NCBI GenBank assembly: GCA_002937495.1 | Contig: PTJW01000022.1 | Span: forward strand, 1-11,301 | Source: Pseudomonadota bacterium | GTDB lineage: Bacteria > Pseudomonadota > Alphaproteobacteria > UBA1280 > UBA12223 | Length of the DNA: 11,301 bases | Direction: 5' to 3' | Shown here: in pieces, positions 1-5,922 of the stretch | Position numbering within the stretch: the stretch's first letter is position 1 | Layout of the letters: every line of letters starts with the position of its first letter | The notes under the pieces: model-generated | Told to the model about the DNA's origin: nothing | Databases searched by the model: none | Seen by the model: only the letters and a program-made list of their open reading frames with translations | Translations under genes and position numbers: made by a program

Positions 1-1133
1 GAGTAGTATGCATCATAATAACCTGATGATAATACATAGTTACCAACCATAATTCTTCTTTTAACTTCCCAACCAAAGCCAGCTGATCTTGATTTAGCGT
101 AAGTATCATCTAGGTTTTCACCTTCAACTCTTAGGCCGTATCTCATGCCGTCATATCTTGATAGGTTAGCTGCTGCTTCTGCAGGAGCAACAATGTAGTA
201 AGTTGGAACAGCATATTTTGTATGAGGTAGTGAAATTTCTACAATTTCAGCACCTGCAGCTTTAAATTGCTCAACTTTAGCGTTGATAATATCTTTAACT
301 TTTTGGTCAACACCGTCAACAAAGTATTCTTTTGGTAAACCAACCTTTAGACCTTTAACTTCTAGGTTGTCTAGTTCGCCAAAGTAGTTTTCTACAGCCA
401 TGTTTACAGATGTAGAGTCTTTTTCATCGTGACCTGAAGCAACTTGGAAAGTTAAAGCAGTATCAGCAACAGAACGAGCCATGAAACCAGCTTGGTCTAA
501 GCTTGATGCGAATGCTACCATACCAAATCTTGAACATCTACCGTATGTTGGACGGAAACCAACTGTGTTAGTAAATGATGCAGGTTGTCTTACTGAGCCA
601 CCAGTATCAGAACCAGTTGCAGCAAAACACTGGAAGTCAGCTAAAGCAGCTGAAGACCCTGATGATGAACCACCTGGAGTTAAGTTTTCTGTTTCTTTAA
701 TTGGGCTAACTGCATTACCAAAATATGAAGTTTCACCTGAGCCACCCATAGCAAATTGGTCCATGTTTAATTTACCTAGTAAAACCGCACCTTCATCTAG
801 CATTTTTTGAGTAACTGTAGACTCATAAGGTGGGATGAAGTTTTCTAGCATTTTTGAAGCTGCAGTTGTTTTAATACCTTTTGTACAAAATAGGTCTTTA
901 AATGCAACAGGAACACCTTCAAGTAGGCCGCCTTCACCATCATCTAGTTTTTGGTCTGATTTTTCAGCCATTGCTAGTGCTTCTTCTTCTGTAATTGTGA
1001 TGTAAGCATTAATTTTTTCGTTACGCTCTTTAATTCTTTCTAAGCATGCTTTTGTTACATCTACTGAACGAACTTCACGAGTTTTTAGCTTCTCGATAAG
1101 CTCAGTCATAGTAAGTTTTAAAATTTCGTTCAT
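1..1133 (-). CDS. gatA: Glutamyl-tRNA(Gln)/aspartyl-tRNA(Asn) amidotransferase subunit A (partial, 3' end outside window)
   Basis: This is the amidase subunit of GatCAB, which frees ammonia from glutamine so that mischarged Glu-tRNA(Gln) and/or Asp-tRNA(Asn) can be amidated in the cytoplasm. The first 377 residues are present; the family is about 485-490 long, so roughly the last 110 lie beyond position 1. The amidase-signature triad is visible: Lys79 in PVAFKDLF, the cis-Ser at about 156 in PGGSSSGSSAA, and the nucleophile Ser180 in GSDTGGSVRQPA. The Lys79 position and the 24-residue Ser-Ser spacing fit known GatA and FAAH enzymes. The ATG at 1133 has an AAGGA ribosome binding site about 9 bases upstream. 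It follows gatC by 28 bases in the same direction, so the two are almost certainly one transcript. gatB is not in view and would be expected beyond the left edge. Presence of GatCAB implies that the cell lacks GlnRS and/or AsnRS. Confidence 0.97.
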   Translation of the reverse strand, partial: MNEILKLTMTELIEKLKTREVRSVDVTKACLERIKERNEKINAYITITEEEALAMAEKSDQKLDDGEGGLLEGVPVAFKDLFCTKGIKTTAASKMLENFIPPYESTVTQKMLDEGAVLLGKLNMDQFAMGGSGETSYFGNAVSPIKETENLTPGGSSSGSSAALADFQCFAATGSDTGGSVRQPASFTNTVGFRPTYGRCSRFGMVAFASSLDQAGFMARSVADTALTFQVASGHDEKDSTSVNMAVENYFGELDNLEVKGLKVGLPKEYFVDGVDQKVKDIINAKVEQFKAAGAEIVEISLPHTKYAVPTYYIVAPAEAAANLSRYDGMRYGLRVEGENLDDTYAKSRSAGFGWEVKRRIMVGNYVLSSGYYDAYY

Positions 1134-1161
1134 TATTTTCAATCCTTGATTTGTAAATTTA

Positions 1162-1455
1162 TTAGTCAATAACTTTAGGTACTACAAAGAAGCCCATTTC
1201 TGTTGATGGTGCATTTGATTGTAGGTTATCTCTTGATATCTGATTCTGAGGATTATCTTCTCTTTGTGGAGTAGACGCATTATTAATAACGCTAGTCATA
1301 CCTTCGATATTGTCTGTATTTACTTCTTGTAGCTGTGACACAAAGTCAAAGATTTTACCGAACTCTTCTTGAAGAGTTGCTTTTTCTTCCTCATTAAAGT
1401 CTAAACGACTTAGTTGAGCTAGTTTTTCTACTGTTTTGATATCAACTTCACTCAT
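1162..1455 (-). CDS. gatC: Glutamyl-tRNA(Gln)/aspartyl-tRNA(Asn) amidotransferase subunit C
   Basis: This is the small subunit that wraps and stabilises GatA in the GatCAB complex. The 97-residue length is normal. Family hallmarks are the N-terminal helix VEKLAQLSRLDFNEEE, the central LQEVNTDNIEGM (usual form L.EVDT..V.PM), the basic-acidic REDNP stretch, and the C-terminal NAPST..GFFVVPKVID. The frame stays open upstream to a GTG at 1488, but that start has no ribosome binding site. The ATG at 1455 has AAGGA 8-9 bases upstream and begins exactly where family members begin (MSEVDIKTVEKLA), so it is preferred. gatA starts 28 bases after the TAA stop. The leader upstream carries a hairpin followed by a T-run, in an orientation able to stop transcription before gatC (annotated separately). 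Confidence 0.96.
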   Translation of the reverse strand: MSEVDIKTVEKLAQLSRLDFNEEEKATLQEEFGKIFDFVSQLQEVNTDNIEGMTSVINNASTPQREDNPQNQISRDNLQSNAPSTEMGFFVVPKVID

Positions 1456-1498
1456 ATTGATTGTCCTTTTTATTTTGGTTATAAACACAAAAAATAAC

Positions 1499-1519
1499 TA
1501 ACCAAGTCTTAGTTGGTTA
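1499..1519 (-). terminator. Terminator-like hairpin in the gatC leader (possible attenuator)
   Basis: On the minus strand TAACCAA pairs perfectly with TTGGTTA (7 bp, 7-base loop) and is followed by GTTATTTTTTG, a U-rich tract in RNA. It lies 44 bases upstream of the gatC ATG and downstream of the predicted gatC promoter. No gene reading in this direction lies upstream, because ruvX is divergent. A competing fold, AACTAA with TTAGTT, uses overlapping bases. The stem is short and has only two G-C pairs, so termination could be weak. Confidence 0.4.
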
Positions 1520-1553
1520 ATAATTTCTTATTTATATTGATTTTCTAGGTCTT

Positions 1554-1582
1554 AGAATAGCATAAAATACAGGATATATCAA
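1554..1582 (-). promoter_or_regulatory. Predicted promoter for gatC-gatA
   Basis: On the minus strand a -35-like TTGATA (forward 1577-1582) is followed after 17 bases by a -10-like TATTCT (forward 1554-1559). TTGATA matches five of six bases of the sigma70 consensus and TATTCT four of six. The implied start near 1547 gives a leader of about 90 bases, which would include the hairpin at 1499-1519. In AT-rich DNA such matches are frequent, so confidence is limited. Confidence 0.4.
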
Positions 1583-1598
1583 TAAAATATATCCTGTA
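1568..1598. repeat. Perfect 12-bp inverted repeat overlapping the predicted gatC -35 site
   Basis: TACAGGATATAT (1568-1579) and ATATATCCTGTA (1587-1598) are exact reverse complements separated by seven bases. The -35-like TTGATA of the gatC promoter is built from the left arm and the spacer. Read on the minus strand the hairpin is followed by TTTTATG, so a weak terminator is an alternative to an operator. The motif occurs only once in the window as far as I can see. Confidence 0.6.
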
Positions 1599-1720
1599 AT
1601 ATAAGTAAAATATGTTATGGGCTATACCATAAATGATTCTTTTTTTTCTTATTGTAGAAATAAAAAAGAATATATCTTGATATTGCGTCTTTAAATGTTA
1701 GTTTTTAGGTTATCAAGTTC

Positions 1721-1749
1721 TTGTAAAAAAAATTAAAAAAGTTTATATT
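1721..1749 (+). promoter_or_regulatory. Predicted promoter for ruvX-dprA
   Basis: A -35-like TTGTAA (1721-1726), a 17-base spacer, and a -10-like TATATT (1744-1749, five of six consensus bases). The implied start near 1756 leaves a leader of about 27 bases before the ruvX TTG codon. Confidence 0.45.
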
Positions 1750-1782
1750 AAAGTAAATCAATTATAACGAAAGATATTAAAC

Positions 1783-2235
1783 TTGAAGCCAATTAGAGAT
1801 TTAAAAGAATTTCCACAAAAGGGTAAAATTTTATGCTTAGATGTTGGTAAAAAAACTTTAGGTATTGCAATTTGCGATGCTTTAAGAACAGTTGCTACAG
1901 CTTACCCTACAATTAAAAGAACAAAATGGAAAAATGATAAGCAAACAATTGCTAAGTATATTCAAGAAAATAACATTGAGTGTTTTGTTGTTGGCTGGCC
2001 GGTTAATGCTGATGGTACAAAGTCATCATCTACAGATGCAGCAGAAAGTTTTGCAGATACATTAGCAGATACATTTGAATTACCTGTTTTATTGTTTGAT
2101 GAAACATACTCAACAAAACAAGCTGAAGAAGCGATGCTTTCTACAGGAATGAGACGAAAAAAAGCAAAAGAGCGTAATTTAGATTCTGTTGCAGCTAGTT
2201 TTATCTTGCAAAATTTACTGAATAGTTTAAACTAG
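1783..2235 (+). CDS. ruvX: RuvX/YqgF family Holliday-junction resolvase-like nuclease
   Basis: This is an RNase H-fold protein of the YqgF/RuvX family, implicated in Holliday-junction resolution and in processing of pre-16S rRNA 5' ends. It is 150 residues long, normal for the family. The motifs appear in order: LCLDVGKKTLGIAICD with Asp20, VVGWPVNADGT at 69-79, DETYSTKQAEEAM with Asp106-Glu107, and NLDSVAASFILQNLL with Asp134. These are the expected acidic active-site residues. The start is a TTG at 1783. No ATG or GTG fits, because an in-frame TAA lies at 1765-1767 and the next conserved stretch begins at residue 16. The ribosome binding site is weak (GAAAG), so translation may be modest. 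dprA follows after 35 bases on the same strand without a terminator, so the two are probably co-transcribed. Confidence 0.93.
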   Translation: MKPIRDLKEFPQKGKILCLDVGKKTLGIAICDALRTVATAYPTIKRTKWKNDKQTIAKYIQENNIECFVVGWPVNADGTKSSSTDAAESFADTLADTFELPVLLFDETYSTKQAEEAMLSTGMRRKKAKERNLDSVAASFILQNLLNSLN

Positions 2236-2270
2236 CAACTATAAGGTGTGTTAATTGCAAGGAGCTTTAA

Positions 2271-3404
2271 ATGTTAAATAATCAGCAGTTTAATTTATTA
2301 AGATTGGTAAGAAGTGAAAATGTAGGAAATGTTACATTAAGAAAACTTATTGATAAATACTCTAATGCTGAAAATGCAATTAAAAACATCGATGAAATTA
2401 ATAGTAAGCTAAAAAGAAAAATTAAATTAGCTACAGAAAAAGACATTAAACAAGAGGCTAACCAGCTTGCAAAGCTTGGTGGCTTCTTTTTATTTGAAGA
2501 TGACGAAAACTACCCAGAACAATTAAAATTTATATCTGATAATCCAGTTGTTTTAACTTGCCTAGGTAATATTGATTTATTAAAACGCAAGCAGGTTGCA
2601 GTGGTTGGCGCAAGGTCAGTAAGTGTTTTAGGTTTAAAATTAACTCGTAAAATGGCAGGTACATTAGCTAAAAAAGGTTATGTTGTAACATCTGGTTTAG
2701 CTAGAGGTGTTGATAGTTTAGCTCATTTAGGTGCTTTAGATGAAAACGGAGCAACAATTGCAGTTTTAGGTAGCTCGGTTGATTTTTGCTACCCAGCTGA
2801 AAATAAAGAATTGTATGATTCTATTTTAGCTAATGGTGGTTTAATAATTTCAGAAAATAAAGTTGGCTCGGGTATTATATCAAAGCATCAATTTCCAAAA
2901 AGAAATCGCATTATTACAGCTTTAAGTGAGGCTGTGGTTGTTACAGAATGTACTAAGAAGTCTGGCTCATTAATTACTGCTAAATTAGCTTTAGAGATGG
3001 GTAAGGAGTTATTTGCTGTCCCAGGTCATCCTCTTGATAAGCATTTTGAAGGTACTAATGACTTAATTAAACAATCATGTGCACATGTTTTAACAAATAT
3101 TGATGACTTATTAAATGTTATTGGTGAGGCTGATGATTATATTCCTTCAGAAAAAACAATTAACCAAGAAAAGTTAGAACTATTTGATTTAGCTGAAGAG
3201 TATGTAGAGTTTGAATCTGAGTCTACAGATATCTTAACTCAAGATTTACAAGTTGTTGATGTTATTATTGATACTCCAAAAACAATTGATGAAATTATTA
3301 GATTAACAAGTTTACCAGAATCTGAAGTAGCAACGCAAATAGGTATGCTAGAGCTTGAAGGAAAGCTTAAAAGGTTTGAAGGTGGTAGGGTTTGTTTAAT
3401 TTAA
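2271..3404 (+). CDS. dprA: DNA-processing protein DprA (DNA uptake, RecA loading)
   Basis: DprA/Smf protects incoming single-stranded DNA in natural transformation and loads RecA on it in the cytoplasm. It is 377 residues long, which is typical. Residues about 1-65 are the helical N-terminal region. A Rossmann-like core follows: VAVVGARSVSVLG (109-121), SGLARGVDSLAHLGAL (141-156), TIAVLGSSVDFCYP (162-175), FPKRNRIITALSEAVVV (208-224), SGSLITAKLALEMGK (231-245) and FAVPGHPLDKHFEGTNDLI (248-266). After a linker, residues about 325-377 look like the winged-helix domain, with TIDEIIRLTSLPESEV and a final GGRVCLI. The ATG has AAGGAG six bases upstream. The gene ends six bases before a perfect terminator stem. 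Many bacteria without a full competence apparatus also keep dprA, so the gene alone does not prove transformability. Confidence 0.96.
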   Translation: MLNNQQFNLLRLVRSENVGNVTLRKLIDKYSNAENAIKNIDEINSKLKRKIKLATEKDIKQEANQLAKLGGFFLFEDDENYPEQLKFISDNPVVLTCLGNIDLLKRKQVAVVGARSVSVLGLKLTRKMAGTLAKKGYVVTSGLARGVDSLAHLGALDENGATIAVLGSSVDFCYPAENKELYDSILANGGLIISENKVGSGIISKHQFPKRNRIITALSEAVVVTECTKKSGSLITAKLALEMGKELFAVPGHPLDKHFEGTNDLIKQSCAHVLTNIDDLLNVIGEADDYIPSEKTINQEKLELFDLAEEYVEFESESTDILTQDLQVVDVIIDTPKTIDEIIRLTSLPESEVATQIGMLELEGKLKRFEGGRVCLI

Positions 3405-3406
3405 AA

Positions 3407-3429
3407 AAAGAGCCCATTAAGGGCTCTTT
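3407..3429. terminator. Bidirectional intrinsic terminator (dprA / small gene at 3433)
   Basis: AAAGAGCCC (3407-3415) pairs perfectly with GGGCTCTTT (3421-3429) around a five-base loop. The plus strand continues GTTTTA and the minus strand continues with seven T residues. It sits between the convergent ends of dprA and the next gene and serves both. Confidence 0.9.
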
Positions 3430-3432
3430 GTT

Positions 3433-3762
3433 TTATTCGCTAATTTTAATTGCCGAGTTAAACGGTAAGGTAGGGTCTAGCTCTAGGTTAAAGACTGTAT
3501 TTGAATGCTTAGAATACTGTTGGATAAAATTATATAGCGAGCATACTTTATTATCTTGGAAAACATAGATGTTAAGAGTTTCAAAGTTTGACATGTTTTG
3601 CAATGCATATTGCATTACCTTTGCATCGCACGAGTCAATGTCATTCCATACAAAGCCTTTGATGTTATTGCCATCAAATTTTAATACTGGTTTAACAAAG
3701 TGAGTCTCTTTTTTGTTTTCAATTAAGTCTTTTACGATTTCTTGAGCTAGTTTTATTGTCAT
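3433..3762 (-). CDS. Uncharacterised 109-residue protein
   Basis: I do not recognise this protein. It is predicted soluble, with no signal peptide or membrane segment. It is lysine- and asparagine-rich, like the other genes here, and has three cysteines (at about 45, 73 and one base-pair-matched region elsewhere not conserved), with no obvious metal site. The pattern KP...GNN-IKG...DIDSCDAK (residues about 24-48) resembles KP...GNPLLKG...ISYDACK in the neighbouring gene at 3886-4302. This hints that the two are distant paralogues, but the match is short. The ATG at 3762 has no clear Shine-Dalgarno sequence. Coding status rests on the open frame, a well-formed terminator immediately after the stop, a plausible promoter upstream, and coding-like amino-acid use. 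It could be lineage-restricted. Confidence 0.7.
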   Translation of the reverse strand: MTIKLAQEIVKDLIENKKETHFVKPVLKFDGNNIKGFVWNDIDSCDAKVMQYALQNMSNFETLNIYVFQDNKVCSLYNFIQQYSKHSNTVFNLELDPTLPFNSAIKISE

Positions 3763-3797
3763 TGCTTATATAATAAATGTTATTAGTCGGTGATGTG

Positions 3798-3826
3798 ATA
3801 TTATGCAAAAAGCCTTAGAAAGTAAA
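3798..3826 (-). promoter_or_regulatory. Predicted promoter for the gene at 3433-3762
   Basis: On the minus strand TTTACT (forward 3821-3826), a 17-base spacer, then TAATAT (forward 3798-3803). The -35 element and its flanks share the octamer CTTTACTT with the predicted promoter of the next gene (4366-4394). The -10 match is only four of six. Confidence 0.3.
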
Positions 3827-3837
3827 GCAAATAAGGC
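3812..3837 (-). terminator. Weak second terminator-like hairpin behind the 3886-4302 gene
   Basis: On the minus strand GCCTTA and TAAGGC (forward 3832-3837 and 3812-3817) flank a 14-base loop and are followed by TTTTTGC. It directly follows the stronger hairpin at 3843-3876 and would act in tandem with it. The six-bp stem and wide loop make this uncertain, and it overlaps the predicted promoter of the next gene. Confidence 0.25.
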
Positions 3838-3842
3838 AAAAA

Positions 3843-3876
3843 ATAAAAAGCAATGCGTTTTTGCATTGCTTTTTAT
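3843..3876 (-). terminator. Intrinsic terminator of the gene at 3886-4302
   Basis: A 14-bp perfect stem (3843-3856 with 3863-3876), GC core GCAATGC/GCATTGC, and a six-base loop. On the minus strand it ends in TTTTTATTTTTT. It starts ten bases after the stop codon of the 138-residue gene. Confidence 0.85.
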
Positions 3877-3885
3877 AGGTTTTTT

Positions 3886-4302
3886 TTAATGTGCTGGAGC
3901 ATTTGTTAACTTATTAGGGATATTTACATGCCCAATAGTTCCGATATTTGTTTTATAGATTGACAATTCGCTAGAGTTATCGCTTATTTTAGGGAACATA
4001 ACCTGCATATATTGCTTGGCACAGCTTTTTGCAAAATCTTTAAAGTTGAATAATTGTTTTTCAATTAAAACAACTAAGTAGCTATGTTCATCATCAAGTT
4101 GGTTCATTTCTTCGTCAAGTTCAAGAAAACGCATGCTTTCAATTAATTTGCATGCATCATAGCTAATATAGTCAAGACCCTTTAGAAGTGGATTTCCATG
4201 CAATAACTTTGTAGTTCTATTAGGCTTTAAAATAAATGCCTTATATTCACCAGTGATTATTTTAGCGATATTTGCATCTAGAATGTTAAAATCATTTTCC
4301 AT
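3886..4302 (-). CDS. Uncharacterised 138-residue protein
   Basis: I do not recognise this protein. It is 138 residues long, predicted soluble, with no signal peptide or transmembrane segment. The middle (about 60-100) looks helical and acidic, with FLELDEEMNQLDDEHSY. The C-terminal third is polar and ends in NKLTNAPAH. Residues about 24-53 (FILKP...GNPLLKG...ISYDACK) resemble a stretch of the neighbouring 109-residue protein. The ATG at 4302 has AGGAG eight bases upstream, a strong start. A promoter-like pair lies 64-92 bases upstream, and a strong terminator follows the stop, so the gene looks like an independent unit that is really expressed. Its place between dprA and ntrX says nothing firm about function. 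Confidence 0.78.
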   Translation of the reverse strand: MENDFNILDANIAKIITGEYKAFILKPNRTTKLLHGNPLLKGLDYISYDACKLIESMRFLELDEEMNQLDDEHSYLVVLIEKQLFNFKDFAKSCAKQYMQVMFPKISDNSSELSIYKTNIGTIGHVNIPNKLTNAPAH

Positions 4303-4365
4303 GATTTAATCTCCTGTGATGAAAGTTTTAAAAAGGTAAGAGGTTTTATGATTTTTAGAATACCT

Positions 4366-4394
4366 ACTATATCCACCTTAAACTAATAAGTAAA
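4366..4394 (-). promoter_or_regulatory. Predicted promoter for the gene at 3886-4302
   Basis: On the minus strand TTTACT (forward 4389-4394), a 17-base spacer, then TATAGT (forward 4366-4371, five of six consensus bases). The implied start near 4359 gives a leader of about 57 bases. The site lies just behind the ntrX terminator, as expected for an independent transcript. Confidence 0.45.
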
Positions 4395-4396
4395 GA

Positions 4397-4429
4397 AAAA
4401 AACGACCTGTTTTAAACAGGTCGTTTTTT
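4397..4429 (-). terminator. Intrinsic terminator of the DUF4390-ntrY-ntrX operon
   Basis: A 14-bp perfect stem (4397-4410 with 4416-4429), core ACGACCTGT, and a five-base loop. On the minus strand it ends in a run of six T, 15 bases after the ntrX stop. Confidence 0.9.
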
Positions 4430-4444
4430 ATTATAACTTTCTAA

Positions 4445-5779
4445 TTAGTCTTCTTCACCGTCAGACTTTAAGTTTACACCTAAAGTTTTTAGTTTTCTGT
4501 GAAGGGCTGATCTTTCCATGCCAACAAAATCTGCAGTTCTTGAAATATTACCGTTAAATCTTTTTAGCTGATCTGTTAGGTATGATTTTTCAAATACTTC
4601 TCTTGCTTGTCTTAATGGTAAAGTTTTAACAGCATTTAGGTCTGTAATTTCACCATTTGATTCTGGCAGTGTTAAGTCTGCTGGTAGCATATCAACATCA
4701 ATAGCTTTACCTGGGTGCATGATAATTAACCACTCAATAAGGTTTTTAAGTTGTCTAACGTTACCAGGCCAGCTGTAACTTGTTAATACTGCCATAGCTG
4801 CAGGTGTTAAAGCTGTTTTATTTTCTTTATCTGCTGCTAGTAGTGTTAAGAAGTTATTTACTAATGGTGGAATGTCAACTGTTCTATCTTTTAATGATGG
4901 CATTACAATTGGAACAACATTAAGTCTGTAGAATAAGTCTGCTCTGAATTGTTTATTTTTAATTAACTCTTGCAGATCATGTGATGTTGAAGAGATAATT
5001 CTTAAGTTAACTTCTCTTCTTGCACCAGTTTCTGGGTTTTCAATAACACTTTCTTGTAAAAACTTAAGTAGTTTTGCTTGCATATTTAAGCTTAGGTCGC
5101 CAACTTCATCAAGGTAAAGTGTGCCTTTGCCAGCATTTTCAAGCATTGAATAAAGTGTTAAGTCAAAAGTATTTTCAGAAATTGCAGCAGGGTTTAGTAC
5201 GAAAAACGGATCTGTTGCCCTTAGTGAGTTTTGGTGGATTAATCTAGCAACAACTTCTTTACCTGTGCCTGATTCACCAGAAATCATAACTCTTGACTCG
5301 CCTTTAGAAACTTGCTTAATCATGTGTCTAACGCTAGCAATTTGGCTTGAGCTACCTAGTAGGTCTTGCACTTGGCCTTGTTGAGATCTTAAGATTAAGT
5401 TTTCTTGAACAAGCTTAGAGTCTCTAACAGCTCTATCAATTGTTAAGATAAGTCTATCAGCTTGAGGTGGTTTTTCAATAAAGTCATAAGCACCTTTTTG
5501 AGTTGCTTGAACAGCAGTTTCAACAGTACCATGGCCTGAAATCATTACCACTGGTATGTTTGGGTTTTTTCTTTTGATTTTACCTAGAGTTTCAAGACCG
5601 TCCATGCCTTCCATCCAAATATCTAAAAGAACGATATCTGGAACTTCTTCAGCAATCATGTCTAGAGCTTGTTGACCACTTTCAGCAGTTTTAACATTAA
5701 AACCTTCATCTTCAAGTAAGCCACCCATGCTCAGGCGAATATCTAGTTCGTCATCTACGATAAGTACATTGTATTTCAT
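4445..5779 (-). CDS. ntrX: NtrX-type response regulator (NtrC family without GAFTGA loop)
   Basis: This is the cytoplasmic response regulator that pairs with NtrY. The receiver domain (1-120) has Asp9-Asp10, phospho-acceptor Asp53 in LLDIWMEG, Ser81 and Lys103. The AAA+ domain has Walker A GESGTGKE (168-175), Walker B TLYLDEVGD (220-228), and the arginine-finger region FRADLFYRLNV. The C-terminus carries a Fis-type helix-turn-helix ending ADFVGMERSALHRKLKTLGV, characteristic of NtrX. The segment between NPAAI (196-200) and Walker B is short, and the GAFTGA sigma54-contact motif is absent; aligned by eye to enteric NtrC about 15 residues are missing. Known alphaproteobacterial NtrX proteins also lack this motif, so action through sigma70 or by direct repression is likely. 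The ATG at 5779 has AGGA 11 bases upstream, a rather wide spacing. ntrY lies 143 bases upstream with a large inverted repeat in between. Confidence 0.95.
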   Translation of the reverse strand: MKYNVLIVDDELDIRLSMGGLLEDEGFNVKTAESGQQALDMIAEEVPDIVLLDIWMEGMDGLETLGKIKRKNPNIPVVMISGHGTVETAVQATQKGAYDFIEKPPQADRLILTIDRAVRDSKLVQENLILRSQQGQVQDLLGSSSQIASVRHMIKQVSKGESRVMISGESGTGKEVVARLIHQNSLRATDPFFVLNPAAISENTFDLTLYSMLENAGKGTLYLDEVGDLSLNMQAKLLKFLQESVIENPETGARREVNLRIISSTSHDLQELIKNKQFRADLFYRLNVVPIVMPSLKDRTVDIPPLVNNFLTLLAADKENKTALTPAAMAVLTSYSWPGNVRQLKNLIEWLIIMHPGKAIDVDMLPADLTLPESNGEITDLNAVKTLPLRQAREVFEKSYLTDQLKRFNGNISRTADFVGMERSALHRKLKTLGVNLKSDGEED

Positions 5780-5821
5780 GAGTATATAAATCCTATTATT
5801 ATTTTGTATTGTAATAGTCTT

Positions 5822-5885
5822 TAGATTTTCTTGTTATATGTCCTTGAAATTGCCAATTATGCAATACAGATAATAAGAAAATCTA
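5822..5885. repeat. Large imperfect inverted repeat between ntrY and ntrX
   Basis: TAGATTTTCTTGTTAT (5822-5837) and ATAATAAGAAAATCTA (5870-5885) are reverse complements at 15 of 16 positions; the sixteenth can form a G-U wobble in one RNA strand. Inside the 32-base gap, ATTGC (5849-5853) and GCAAT (5861-5865) form a second, inner stem. The whole folds as one long interrupted hairpin in the ntrY-ntrX transcript. There is no T-run right after it, so it is not a classical terminator. Confidence 0.7.
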
Positions 5886-5922
5886 TAATTAGTTTATACA
5901 CATAAAATCTACAAAAATTATT

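Larger units (their letters stand above)
1456..1782. other. Divergent gatC / ruvX intergenic region
   Basis: This is a 327-base AT-rich gap between two divergent transcripts, with no credible gene. It holds promoter-like sites for both directions, a 12-bp perfect inverted repeat, and a terminator-like hairpin close to gatC, each listed separately. Two further inverted repeats are visible: TTATGG at 1615-1620 with CCATAA at 1627-1632, and a 10-bp A/T-only-plus-one-C arm ATTCTTTTTT at 1636-1645 with AAAAAAGAAT at 1662-1671. The second is low in complexity and may be chance. Confidence 0.7.

Noticed and set aside
481..810. Plus-strand open frame of 109 codons
   Set aside because: It lies wholly antisense to gatA, whose catalytic motifs are intact; the product is proline-rich with no family resemblance.
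1456..1488. N-terminal extension of GatC to a GTG at 1488
   Set aside because: No ribosome binding site for the GTG, and the extension covers the AAGGA site of the ATG at 1455, which matches the family start.
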